Below are positions 49,014 through 59,500 of a stretch of DNA of 64,000 bases, piece after piece (positions within the stretch are counted from its first letter, which is position 1; every line of letters begins with the position of its first letter). Location: positions 1 to 64,000 of the forward strand of contig NZ_JACPYU010000015.1 in assembly GCF_016195855.1 (NCBI RefSeq). The letters are read 5' to 3'. The DNA comes from Aquabacterium sp. Its GTDB lineage: Bacteria > Pseudomonadota > Gammaproteobacteria > Burkholderiales > Burkholderiaceae_C. A model generated the notes under the pieces. It worked only from the letters and a program-made list of their open reading frames with translations, was not told where the DNA came from and searched no databases. Made by a program: the position numbers and the translations under genes.

Positions 49014-49226
49014 TCGCCCAAACACCCAAACAGGGGATTGCGTCAAATCAAATCACTGATCTCGTGATGTCAATCGCGTAGTTTCCCCAGACTACCTCTC
49101 CTTACGTTTAACCGCCATGATGCGGCTTACCGCACTGCACAAATTGCTTGTGCATGCGGATATCAATTGCCACAGCCATGCGGGTTCACCCGCTGCGTGG
49201 CACATAAGCGGAGAGGAACCTGTCGC
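49014..49226 (+). promoter_or_regulatory. Leader region of the giant-protein secretion locus
   Basis: The 213-bp gap before the first secretion gene holds the inverted repeat GCACAA-ATTGC-TTGTGC (49137-49153), a possible operator or hairpin. I found no convincing sigma-70 pair. A strong ribosome site (GGAGAGGAA) precedes the next ATG. Confidence 0.45.
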
Positions 49227-50747
49227 ATGTCTGCTCGATCTCCACGCTTGGCCGCCTGGGTGCTGCTGCCCTGTGCCGCCCTGTTCCTTGGTGGCTGTGC
49301 TTCTCTCAAGCCCACGCCCCTCACTCCCGCCGAAATCGCCCAGGCCAGTGCCGCCGACCGCGCGCAGCTGCAAAAGGATGTGGCGCCCCTGCAAGGCCCG
49401 CTCTCGCTGGACGAGGCCATCGCCAGGGCCATCAAGTACAACCTGAACCGGCGCGTGCAGATCATGGCCGAGGCCGTGGCGCAAGGCCAGCTTGATGTCA
49501 GCCAGTTCGACATGCTGCCCAAGCTGGTGGCCCAGGCAGGCTACCGCGACCGTGACAAGGACCTGATCACCCGCAGCACCGACTCGGTCACCGGGCTGCC
49601 CTCGCTGGCCAACCCCTATATCTCCAGCGAACGCAAGGTCACCACCACGGACCTGAGCTTCACCTGGAGCCTGCTGGACTTCGGCCAGAGCTATTACGCC
49701 TCCAGGCAAAACGCCGACCGCGTGCTGCTGGCCGGCGAGCAGCGCCGCAAGGCCCTGCACAACCTGATGCAGGATGTGCGCACCGCCTTCTGGCGCACCG
49801 CTGGCGCCCAGAAGCTGCGTGAGACCGTGCACAACGCCATCTCGGAAGGCGAAGACGCGTTGACCGACGCCCGCAAGGCCAGTGGCGAACGCGTGCGTGG
49901 CCCCCTGGAGCCACTGCGCTACCAACGCCAGTTGCTGGAGAACCTGCGCCTGCTCGAGGCCATCGAGCAAGAGCTGTCGACCGCCCAGATTGAGCTGGCC
50001 TCGCTCACCAACCTGCCGCTTGGTCAGGCCATCAAGGTGGTCGAACCGTCCGAAACGGCTGGCCAGGAACTGCGTGGCCTGAGCATCGAACAGATGGAAG
50101 ATCAGGCCATGGCCCGCAATGCCGATCTGCGCACCGCCCTCTACAACAGCCGCATCGCCCGCCTTGAAACGCGGCGCGCCATGCTCAAGCTGTTTCCGGG
50201 CATCTCGTTCAGCTACAGCGTCAATGGCAGCAACGACAACTACCTGGTCAACCGCAGTTGGTCGGAAGCCGCAGCGCAGATCTCCTTCAACCTGCTGGGC
50301 CTGCTGTCGGCTCCTGCGCAGATGCGCCTGGCCGATGCCGGCGTGACCCTGGCAGATCAACAGCGCATGGCCACGCAGATGGCCCTGCTGACGCAAGTGC
50401 ACGTGGCGCGGCTGCAGTTCAACAACGCGGTGCACCAGTTCGAACGCGCCGATGCGATCTGGAAGGTGGACCAGGACATCGCCGGGCAGGTGGCCATGCG
50501 CGAGCAGGCGCAGACCCAGACCAAACTCGATCGCATCAGCAACAACACGGCGGCCATCCTGAGCCAGCTCAGGCGATATCAAGCCCTCGCGCAGATGCAG
50601 GCCGCAGCCGGCAAGCTGCAAGCCACACTGGGCATGGAGCCTGCCCTGCCCGATGGCCACCAGCTCTCGCTGGGCGAGTTGACGAAATTGGTGGCGGCCT
50701 CGCTGACCCCAACCGAGAACGTGGCCCACGCCGATACGCAACCTTGA
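49227..50747 (+). CDS. TolC-family outer-membrane efflux lipoprotein
   Basis: A 506-residue outer-membrane channel subunit. The N-terminus is a lipoprotein signal with lipobox LGGC (LPCAALFLGGCASLKPTP), giving a predicted acylated Cys at about residue 24. Two OEP repeats of long helices follow (LDEAIARAIKYNLNRRVQIMAEA, ALYNSRIARLETRRAMLKLFPGISFSYSVNG). In tripartite systems such trimers form the exit duct. ATG 49227 has GGAGAGGAA upstream. It opens a run of seven same-strand genes ending in a M50-HlyD protein, so it likely serves export of the giant protein rather than drug efflux. Confidence 0.88.
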   Translation: MSARSPRLAAWVLLPCAALFLGGCASLKPTPLTPAEIAQASAADRAQLQKDVAPLQGPLSLDEAIARAIKYNLNRRVQIMAEAVAQGQLDVSQFDMLPKLVAQAGYRDRDKDLITRSTDSVTGLPSLANPYISSERKVTTTDLSFTWSLLDFGQSYYASRQNADRVLLAGEQRRKALHNLMQDVRTAFWRTAGAQKLRETVHNAISEGEDALTDARKASGERVRGPLEPLRYQRQLLENLRLLEAIEQELSTAQIELASLTNLPLGQAIKVVEPSETAGQELRGLSIEQMEDQAMARNADLRTALYNSRIARLETRRAMLKLFPGISFSYSVNGSNDNYLVNRSWSEAAAQISFNLLGLLSAPAQMRLADAGVTLADQQRMATQMALLTQVHVARLQFNNAVHQFERADAIWKVDQDIAGQVAMREQAQTQTKLDRISNNTAAILSQLRRYQALAQMQAAAGKLQATLGMEPALPDGHQLSLGELTKLVAASLTPTENVAHADTQP

Positions 50748-50760
50748 ACATCGCACGGCC

Positions 50761-51600
50761 ATGACGACCAACCGTCTGTTGCCCCGTACAGCCCGGCTCG
50801 CCATGATCTTGGTCATGGTGGCCACCATGGCCCTGCCCGGCGCCCATGCGGCCGAGCCGGGGCGTGGCACCCCGGGTGCCGCCCCGAACATCATCCCGGC
50901 ATCGCTGCCCCCCTCCAGCATGCCAGCGCTCGACCGGCGCGAGATCCGTGCGCAGCTGCTGCCCAGGCGCTACACCACGCTGGCTTCAGAGATTGGCGCC
51001 AAGGTGAGCCGCCTGCCTTTTGAAGAAGGCGCGCGCTTCAAGGCGGGCGACACCCTCATCGGCCTGGACTGCTCGCTGCAACAGGCGCAACTGAGCAAGG
51101 CCGAAGCCACGCTGGATGCCGCCGACAAGACCTGGAAGGCCAACCAGCGGCTTGAAGAGATGAACGCCGTTGGCAAGGTGGAGTTGGCCGTGTCGCAAGC
51201 CGAGGTGGCCAAGGCACGTGCCGACGTGGCCGCTGGCAAGGTGGTGCTGTCCAAGTGCACCGTGACAGCGCCCTTCCCCGGCCGCGTCGTCGAGCAAAAA
51301 GCGCGCGAGCAGCAGTTCGTGCAGGCGGGCCAGCCCCTCCTGGAAATCCTCGATGACTCGGCCCTGGAGCTGGAGTTCATCGTGCCCAGCAAGTGGCTGG
51401 CCTGGCTCAAGCCGCGCCAGGGCTTTCAGGTTCAGATCGATGAAACCGGCAAGACCTACCCGGCTCGCGTGCAGCGCATCGGCGCCAAGGTGGACCCGGT
51501 CAGCCAGTCGGTGAAGCTGTCGGCCGTGGTCGATGGCCGCTTCAATGAACTCATGGCGGGCATGAGCGGGCGCGTGCTGATGGCACCGCCTGCGCCCTGA
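50761..51600 (+). CDS. Periplasmic HlyD/MFP adaptor (RND-type, short)
   Basis: A 279-residue exported adaptor with signal peptide (MILVMVATMALPGAHA) and no other membrane helix. It has the lipoyl/barrel-sandwich halves (YTTLASEIGAKVSRLPFEEGARFKAGDTL ... CTVTAPFPGRVVEQKAREQQFVQAGQPLLEI) flanking a short helical hairpin, then a beta-barrel domain. It lacks the long hairpin of type I adaptors. Thirteen bp after the TolC gene. It probably bridges the TolC trimer to the inner-membrane partner encoded at the end of the locus. Confidence 0.86.
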   Translation: MTTNRLLPRTARLAMILVMVATMALPGAHAAEPGRGTPGAAPNIIPASLPPSSMPALDRREIRAQLLPRRYTTLASEIGAKVSRLPFEEGARFKAGDTLIGLDCSLQQAQLSKAEATLDAADKTWKANQRLEEMNAVGKVELAVSQAEVAKARADVAAGKVVLSKCTVTAPFPGRVVEQKAREQQFVQAGQPLLEILDDSALELEFIVPSKWLAWLKPRQGFQVQIDETGKTYPARVQRIGAKVDPVSQSVKLSAVVDGRFNELMAGMSGRVLMAPPAP

Positions 51601-51700
51601 TCACGCTCACCACATTCATGCGCCCGGCCCAAGCTCGCGGCAAGGCCATGCAACGCAGTAAAGCCCATCGTCACCACCACGATTCAATCAGGAGCCACAC

Positions 51701-52564
51701 ATGAAGCCATCCTCCACTTTGAAGGTCGCCCAGGCATGGGCCTTGGGCAGCGCATGCGCCTTGATCAGCCTGAACGTTCAGGCCTGCTCCAGTGAACCCA
51801 TCATGGCTTCGATCTGCGTGATGGCCGTGCCCTGGACCAACCTCAACGGCTTCCAACAAGCCAATGGTGCGCTCCTCGCCGTCAGCAGCAACCAGGCGCT
51901 GTTCTCGTTGATTGGCACCACCTACGGCGGCAATGGCGTGCAGAACTTCCAACTGCCGGATCTGCGTGGCCGCGTCATCGTGGGTGCAGGCCAGGGCAAT
52001 GGCTTGCCGATGTACACCCCAGGCCAGGTGGGCGGCGCCAACAGCGTCACGCTCACCACCGCCAACGTGCCCTTGCCCGCCCACATCCACGGCCTGAATG
52101 CAGGCGTGCACACGGTGGTCACGCTGGGCACGCTTGCGGCTGCCACCACCCCCACGGGCCTCACCGCCACCACCACCATGACGGGCGTCTCGGCCACGGC
52201 ATCCGCCTCGGGACTGAGCCTCAAGGGCTCCAGCGGCAATGCCAGCAGTGCATCGGCCAGTGGCGGCTCTTTGGCCACGCCACAAAGCCCGGCCAACCGC
52301 ATCTACGCCAGCAGCGCACCAGATGTGACCATGGCCAGCGGCAGCATCAGTGGCTCGGCAACGGTGACGTTCACGGGCAACCCCACCACGACGCTGACTG
52401 GCAACCTCACGACGACCTTGTCGGGCCAACCCGCCGTGACGGTCAATGGCAACACGGACATGAACACGCCCACCGGCGCCATGGCCCCCGTCAGCACCAT
52501 GCCGCCCTACCTGGCCATGAACGTGTTCATCGCCACGCAAGGCATCTACCCTCAACGCAACTGA
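51701..52564 (+). CDS. Exported phage tail-collar domain protein
   Basis: A 287-residue protein with an N-terminal signal-like segment (AWALGSACALISLNVQA) and the tail-collar / microcystin-dependent-protein domain: PWTNLNGFQQANGALLAVSSNQALFSLIGTTYGGNG, FQLPDLRGRVIVGAGQ. The C-terminal PPYLAMNVFIATQGIYP completes the family pattern. About 120 residues in between are an Ala/Ser/Thr/Gly-rich, adhesin-like insertion. No other phage genes are present. AGGAG precedes the ATG. Such domains trimerise in tail fibres, so a surface or cap role in the secretion locus is possible; that is speculation. Confidence 0.82.
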   Translation: MKPSSTLKVAQAWALGSACALISLNVQACSSEPIMASICVMAVPWTNLNGFQQANGALLAVSSNQALFSLIGTTYGGNGVQNFQLPDLRGRVIVGAGQGNGLPMYTPGQVGGANSVTLTTANVPLPAHIHGLNAGVHTVVTLGTLAAATTPTGLTATTTMTGVSATASASGLSLKGSSGNASSASASGGSLATPQSPANRIYASSAPDVTMASGSISGSATVTFTGNPTTTLTGNLTTTLSGQPAVTVNGNTDMNTPTGAMAPVSTMPPYLAMNVFIATQGIYPQRN

Positions 52565-52577
52565 GCGCGGCCCGATC

Positions 52578-53552
52578 ATGACAAGCTGGCGCATGGCCTG
52601 CATGGTGCTGCTGAGCGCGATGGCGGCGGCGCCAGCGTGGGCCCAAGGCCGGCCCGCGTCACTGGATCAAACCCTGGCCTCGGCACAAGCCGCCTTGGCG
52701 GCCGGCCAGTTCGACAAGGCCTGGCGGCTCTACCAGCGTCAGGCCCCACACAACCCGCTCGCCCAGTTCGTGATCGGCCAGTTCTACCAGCAAGGCTGGG
52801 GCCGCCCGGTTGATCAGACCACCGCCTGCCACTGGTTCGAAAAGGCGGCCATGGGCCATGTCCCCTATGCCGAGCACCTGTGGGGAGATTGCCTGGCCCA
52901 AGGCCTGACTGGCAAGGCGGATGCAGCCCAGGCCCTGCAGTGGTACCGCCGCGCCGGTGAGGACGGCCACTGGCTCTCGCTGTGCAGCGCGGCGGAGCTG
53001 CTGATTCGAGGTCAGGGTGCGCCCCGCGATGTGAACGAAGGCCTCGCCTTGTGCGCGCGTGCGGCCCAGTCTGACTCGGCGCCTGCCATGCTGAGGCTAG
53101 CGCGCTACCTCGACCAGGATACCGACGTGCCCGCCAACCCGATGGTTGCGCGGCAGTGGTACCTGGAAGCGGCCAAACGCCAGATACCGGAGGCGCAGTA
53201 CCGGCTGGGCGTGATGCTGGCCCAGGCAGAAGGTGGTGAGCCCGATGCCCAAGCCGCACGCTATTGGCTGGAGACCGCCGCCAGCGCGGGCTACCTGCCA
53301 GCCTACCTGCCCACCGCCGTGATGTACGGCAACGCCAGCCCGCAAGCTGACACGGGGGCCCTGGCGCCGGGTGATCTGGCCAAGGTCTACCTCTGGTCGG
53401 CCGCCGCCAGCGTGCGCGAGCCCAATGCCACCCGGCGTGAACGCGCCAATGAGGTCAAGGCGCAGGCACTGGCCGTCATGCCCGCGACCTGGCAAGCCGA
53501 TCTGGACAAGAAAGTGGCCGAGCACCTGAGCCGCTTCCCCTCTGCCCCCTGA
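52578..53552 (+). CDS. Exported Sel1-repeat protein
   Basis: A 324-residue protein with a signal peptide (MACMVLLSAMAAAPAWAQ) and about five Sel1-like TPR repeats, e.g. AQFVIGQFYQQGWGRPVDQTTACHWFEKAAMG and AQYRLGVMLAQAEGGEPDAQAARYWLETAASAG. Sel1 repeats form protein-binding solenoids. It lies 13 bp after the tail-collar gene and 27 bp before the giant gene, so it may be a periplasmic assembly factor or chaperone. Specific function unknown. Confidence 0.88.
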   Translation: MTSWRMACMVLLSAMAAAPAWAQGRPASLDQTLASAQAALAAGQFDKAWRLYQRQAPHNPLAQFVIGQFYQQGWGRPVDQTTACHWFEKAAMGHVPYAEHLWGDCLAQGLTGKADAAQALQWYRRAGEDGHWLSLCSAAELLIRGQGAPRDVNEGLALCARAAQSDSAPAMLRLARYLDQDTDVPANPMVARQWYLEAAKRQIPEAQYRLGVMLAQAEGGEPDAQAARYWLETAASAGYLPAYLPTAVMYGNASPQADTGALAPGDLAKVYLWSAAASVREPNATRRERANEVKAQALAVMPATWQADLDKKVAEHLSRFPSAP

Positions 53553-53579
53553 GCCTCACAGGCATTCGAAGGAATCCCC

Positions 53580-56500
53580 ATGCGCACCAAGTTCACGCCT
53601 CGGCCCACGGTTCACCCACTCAGCCAGCATGACCTGACGCATGCGGATGCGCCCCGGCCAGGCAGCCAGAAGATGCTGCGAAGCGCCTTGCAGCCCCGCG
53701 CACTGGAGCAGCGATTCATGTTCGATGGTGCCGCCGTGGCCGACGCGAGCCATGCCGCCGCGCAAGCCGCCTCCGAGGCCGCCGCGCTCAAGGCCTTGGT
53801 AGACGCCCCCTCAGCCGTGGAGGTGCGCGCTGCCGCACCCTCCCGCGATGTGACGCGCAAAGAAGCCGTGCTGGTGGACACCACGCTGACGGACTACAAG
53901 GTGCTGGAGCAAGGCATCGACGCGGGCAAGGCCATCATCGAGTTCAATGGCACGCAAGACGGGCTCGCACAGATCGCGAAGTGGGCCAGCGTGCAAACGG
54001 GTTATGACGCGCTGCACATCCTCTCGCACGGCGTGCAGGGGCGCGTGCTGCTGGGCAAAACAGATCTGGATGCCACCACTTTGGCCAGCGACGCGGTGAA
54101 AGGCGAGCTGGCGATCATTGGCCAGGCCATGCACACGGGCGGCGACATTCTCTTTTATGGTTGCGATGTGGGTGCAGGCATCGAAGGCCAACGCCTGATC
54201 ACCACCCTGGCCGAGGCCACAGGCACCGACGTCGCCGCGTCGACCGACGCCACTGGCGCGGCCCGGCTAGGCGGCGACTGGGCGCTTGAAGCCCAAACCG
54301 GCACGATCGATGCACGCGCCTTGTCGATCGACAGCTATGCGCAAGTGCTGGCGGTGACCTCCTTCTCCAGCGCCGACCCGGACATGGGCTATACGACCAC
54401 CTCGGTCACACGCACATCGGGCGGGCAGACCTTCACGTTCTCGGGGGGCGTTGGCATTGGCGGGCTGGGTATCGACACCACTTACAACGGCGTTGAAGCC
54501 GTGTATGCCTACGAAGGCACCGCCGGCGGCAACGACGTCAAGCTGACCATCGCCGCCCCCAATGGCTATACCTTCGATCTCTCGTCCTTCAAGGCAGGCG
54601 CTGCCACGGGGAGCGTCTCCATCGCCCTGACTTATGGCAACAACTCAACCACGTCCTTCAGCAGCAGCGTGAGCACAAGCAGCCTGTCGACGCTGACGAG
54701 TTTCAGTACGGCCATCAACGACGTCAAACAAGTCGTGCTCACGTCCACAAACTTCGCAGACTTCAACGACTTCGACATCACCGACGTCAAGCTCTACGTG
54801 CCACCACCTACGGTCAGCGATGGCTACATCAGCATCACCAGCTCGGGCAGTGGTAGCGGCGGCGCCTACAAAATTGGCGACACCGTCACCGCAAGCTGGA
54901 ACAACACCGCCGGTGGACAAAATCAGTCCGGCATCACCGGCGTAACGATGGACTTCAGCCAGTTCGGCGGCGGCTCGGCGGTCACGGCCACGAACTCCGG
55001 CGGTACCTGGACGGCCTCCTACCTCATCGCCGCGGGCAGCGTCGACGCGAGCAACCGCAACGTGTCGGTCAGCGCATCCAACAGTGGCGGCACCACCACC
55101 ACAGCCGACACCACCAACGCCACGGTGGACAGCATCGCGCCCACCGTGACCGACGCCAAGGTCAGCATCAGTGGCGCCAGCGGCCCAGGCGGCGCCTTCA
55201 AGATCGGCGACACCGTCACCGCCACCTGGAACAACACTGTGGCCACGGGCGACAACAACGCCGACACCATCAGCAGCGCCACGGTGGACTTCAGCGCGTT
55301 CGGCGGAGGCTCGGCGGTCTCCGCATCCAACTCAAGCGGCACCTGGACGGCCACCTACACCATCACCTCCGGGGCCATTGACGCCACCAGCCGCAATGTG
55401 TCGGTCACCGCCACCGACAACGCCGGCAACACCACCACAACCGCCGACACCACCAACGCCACGGTGGACAGCATCGCGCCCACGATCACCGATGCCAGGA
55501 TCAGCATCAGTGGTGCCAGCGGCAATGGCGGCGTCTACAAGATTGGTGACACCGTCACCGCCACCTGGAACAACACCGCCGGCGGCGACAACAATGCCGA
55601 CACCATCAGCGGCGCGACGGTGGACTTCAGCGCGTTTGGCGGTGGCTCGGCCGTGTCCGCGTCCAACTCCAGCGGCACCTGGACAGCCACCTACACCATC
55701 GTGGCGGGCGCGATCAACAACACCAGCAACCGCAATGTGAGCGTGACCGCGACAGACAACGCGGGCAACACCACCACCACCGCCGACACCACCAACGCCA
55801 CGGTCGACAACGTCGCACCCACCACGACCGTCAGCACGGCCAGCTTTTCGAACGACACGGGCAGCAGCAGCACCGACTTCATCACCAGCACCGCCGCGCA
55901 AACCATCTCGGGCACGCTGTCCGCCAATTTGCAGACGGGTGAAACGGTACAGGTCTCGCTGGATAACGGCAGCACCTGGGCCAACGCCTCGGCCGCCGTG
56001 GGCCAGAACACCTGGTCGCTCTCCGGCCAGACCTTGAGCGCCAGCAACACGCTGCGCGTTCGCCTGCAAGACGCCGCCGGCAACACAGGCACGGCCTCTT
56101 CACAGGCCTACACACTTGACACCAGCGCGCCTGCGGCAACCTCAACGCCGAACATGACAGCTGGCACCGACTCCGGCACATCCAACAGCGACGACCTCAC
56201 CAGCAACACCACACCCACGTTCACTGGCACGGCCGAAGCGGGCAGCACCGTCACGCTCTACGACACCGATGGCAGCACGGTGCTGGGCACGGCCACCGCC
56301 ACCGGGGGCAACTGGTCGATCAGCTCATCCGCATTGAGCGAAGGTTCTCACACCGTCACGGCCAAGGCCACTGACGCGGCAGGCAATGTCTCATCGGCCT
56401 CGTCGGGCCTGAGCGTCGCCATCGACACCTCGGCCCCCACCAGTACCGCGCTCAACACCACCACCGTCACCACCAGCAGCGCCACGTCTACTGCCACCAT

Positions 56501-59500
56501 CGCAACCTTGTCGGCCACGGACACGCACGCCATCACCTACAGCCTGTCCGTGGGCAACGGCACCAATGATGCCGACAACGGCAGCTTCACCATCACCGGC
56601 ACTTCGCTGAAGGTGGGCGGTGCATCTCTCACGGCCGGCACCTACAAGATCTATGTCGCGGCCACGGATGCTGCGGGCAACGCGGCTTATCAAGCCTTCA
56701 CCTTCACGGTGGTCGATGCACCCGGTGTCAGCAGCATCGTGCGCACCGGCGGGGCTGCGGCCACGGTCGCAGCCTCAGGCACATCGGTCAGCTACACCGT
56801 CACATTCGATCAGGCCGTCACTGGCGTCGATACCAGCGACTTCAGCCTCACCGCCACCGGCACGGCCTCAGGCAGCGTGGCCAGCGTCACGGGCAGCGGC
56901 ACCACCTATACGGTGACGGTCAACACACTGAGCGGCGACGGCACCTTGCGGCTGGACCTCAACAGCAGCGGCACGGGCATCCAGAACGGCGGCAGCGTGG
57001 CCATTCTCTCTGGCTACACCTCGGGGTCGACCTACACACTCGATCACACCGCCCCCAATGCGCCCTCTACACCCGACATGACAACGGGCACAGACAGCGG
57101 CACCTCCAGCAGCGACAACATCACCGCCAACACCACCCCCACCTTCACCGGCACGGCCGAGTCAGGCAGCACTGTCACGCTGTATGACACGGATGGCAGC
57201 ACCGTGCTCGGCACGGCCACCGCCACCGGGGGCAACTGGTCCGTCACCTCATCGGCGCTGAGCGCGGGCTCGCACACGGTCACGGCCAAGACCACCGATG
57301 CGGCAGGCAATGTGTCGTCGGCTTCGTCAGGCCTGAGCGCCACCATCGACACCAGCGGGCCCGCCGTGACCTCGGTTGCCGTGCCTGCCAATGGGGCCTA
57401 CAAAGCGGGCAACACCTTGAGCTTCACGGTCAACACCGATGAGGCTGTGTTGGTCGACACCTCTGGCGGTACGCCCCGACTCTCGCTCACGCTGGGCAAC
57501 ACCACGGTGTATGCCAGCTATGCCTCCGGGTCGGGCACCTCGGCGCTGGTCTTCACCTACACCGTACAGGCAGGCGACACCGATAGCGACGGCATGGCCG
57601 TGGGCGCACTGCAAACCAATGGCGGCACGCTCACCGACACCGCCGGCAACGCCATGACACTGACGCTCAACAGCGTGGGCTCGACCACCAACGTGCTGGT
57701 CGACACCACCGCTCCTGTCGTCAACTCGGTGGCGGTACCGGCCAACGCCACCTACTACGATGGTCAAAACCTCGACTTCACCGTGAACCTCAGCGAGGCC
57801 GTCACGGTGGACGCCACAGGCGGCACACCTCGCATCGCCTTGACGATCGGCAGCACCACCGTTTACGCCAGCTACCTCTCGGGCTCGGGCACCGACGCGC
57901 TCACCTTCCGCACGACGATACTGAGCGGCCAGCAAGACAGCGATGGCATTGCCATGAGTGGCTCGCTGCAACTCAATGGCGGCACGATGCTGGACGCCGC
58001 AGGCAACAGCCTGACCACCACGCTCAACAGCGTGGGCAGCACCGCCGCCGTGCTGGTGGATGCGATCGCACCCGATGTGACCAGCGTCAGTGCCTCCACG
58101 GCCAATGGCGGCTACAAGGCCGGCGACACCGTCGACATCACCGTGACCTTCAGCAAGGCTGTGACCGTCAACACCACGGGTGGCATGCCCACCCTCGTGC
58201 TCAATGATGGCGGCGTGGCCACCTATACCAGCGGCTCAGGCAGCAACACGCTGGTGTTCAGCTACACCGTGGGCAATGGCGAGAACACCGCCGACCTCGA
58301 TTACGCCAGCACGGGCGCCCTCACCCTCCAAGGCGGCACCATCACCGACGTCAACGGCTCGCACCAGAGCGCCGCCCTCACGCTGGCCACGCCAGGCGCC
58401 GCAAACTCGCTGGGCGCCAACAAGGCCATCGTCATCGACACCACGGCACCCACCATCACGTTCAGCGGCCTCACGCTCTCAGCCGACACCGGCACCAGCA
58501 GCACCGACTTCATCACCAGGACCGCCTCGCAAACCGTCAGCGCCATGCTCAGCGCCGGCCTGGGCGCGGGTGACGTCGTCTATGGCTCGCTCGACAACGG
58601 CGCCACCTGGAGCGACATCACCAACCAGGTTTCTGGCACCACCTTGAGCTGGAGCGGCGTCACCCTCGCGGGCAGCGACACACTCAAGCTCAAAGTCACT
58701 GACAGCGTGGGCAACGATGGCGCCGCCACCAGCCAGGCCTATGTGCTCGACACCACCGCGCCCACGATCACCTTCAGCAATCTTGGACTCTCGGCGGACG
58801 CGGGCAACAGCGCCACCGACTTCATCACGAACACGGCAGCACAAACCATCAGTGGCACGCTGAGCGCCAGCCTGGGCGCGGGCGACATCGTGTACGGCTC
58901 GCTGGACAACGGTGCCACCTGGACGAACATCACCAGCCATGTCAGTGGCACCACGCTGACATGGAACGGCGTGACACTTTCTGCCAGCAACACGCTCAAG
59001 CTCAAGGTCACCGACAGCGCCGGTAACGACGGCTCGGTTACCAGCCAGGCCTATGTGCTTGACACCTCGGCACCCACCATCACCTTCAGCGGCATCACCC
59101 TTTCGGCCGACACCGGCACCAGCAGCACCGACTTCATCACCAAGACCGCCGCGCAAACCGTGGGCGCCACGCTCAGCGCCGGCCTGGGCGCAGGCGATGC
59201 TGTCTACGGCTCGCTCGACAACGGTGCGACCTGGAGCAACATCACCAGCAAGGTCAGCGGCACCACACTCACGTGGGATGGCGTCACCCTCACGGCATCC
59301 AGTACCCTGCGGCTCAAGGTTCAAGACAACGCGGGCAACGATGGCCCCATCAGCAGCCAGGCCTACGTGTTCGACAACGTGGCCCCCACGCCGGCCACAG
59401 TCACGGCCCTGAGCACCACCAGCACCACACCCACGCTGACCGGCACGGCCACGTTGGCCGGCGGCGACACCATGACCGTCACCGTGGGCGGCGCCACCTA

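Noticed and set aside
51701-52564. Tail-collar gene considered as a prophage remnant.
   Set aside because: It has a secretion signal and sits in a coherent same-strand operon; no integrase, capsid, tail or lysis genes nearby.
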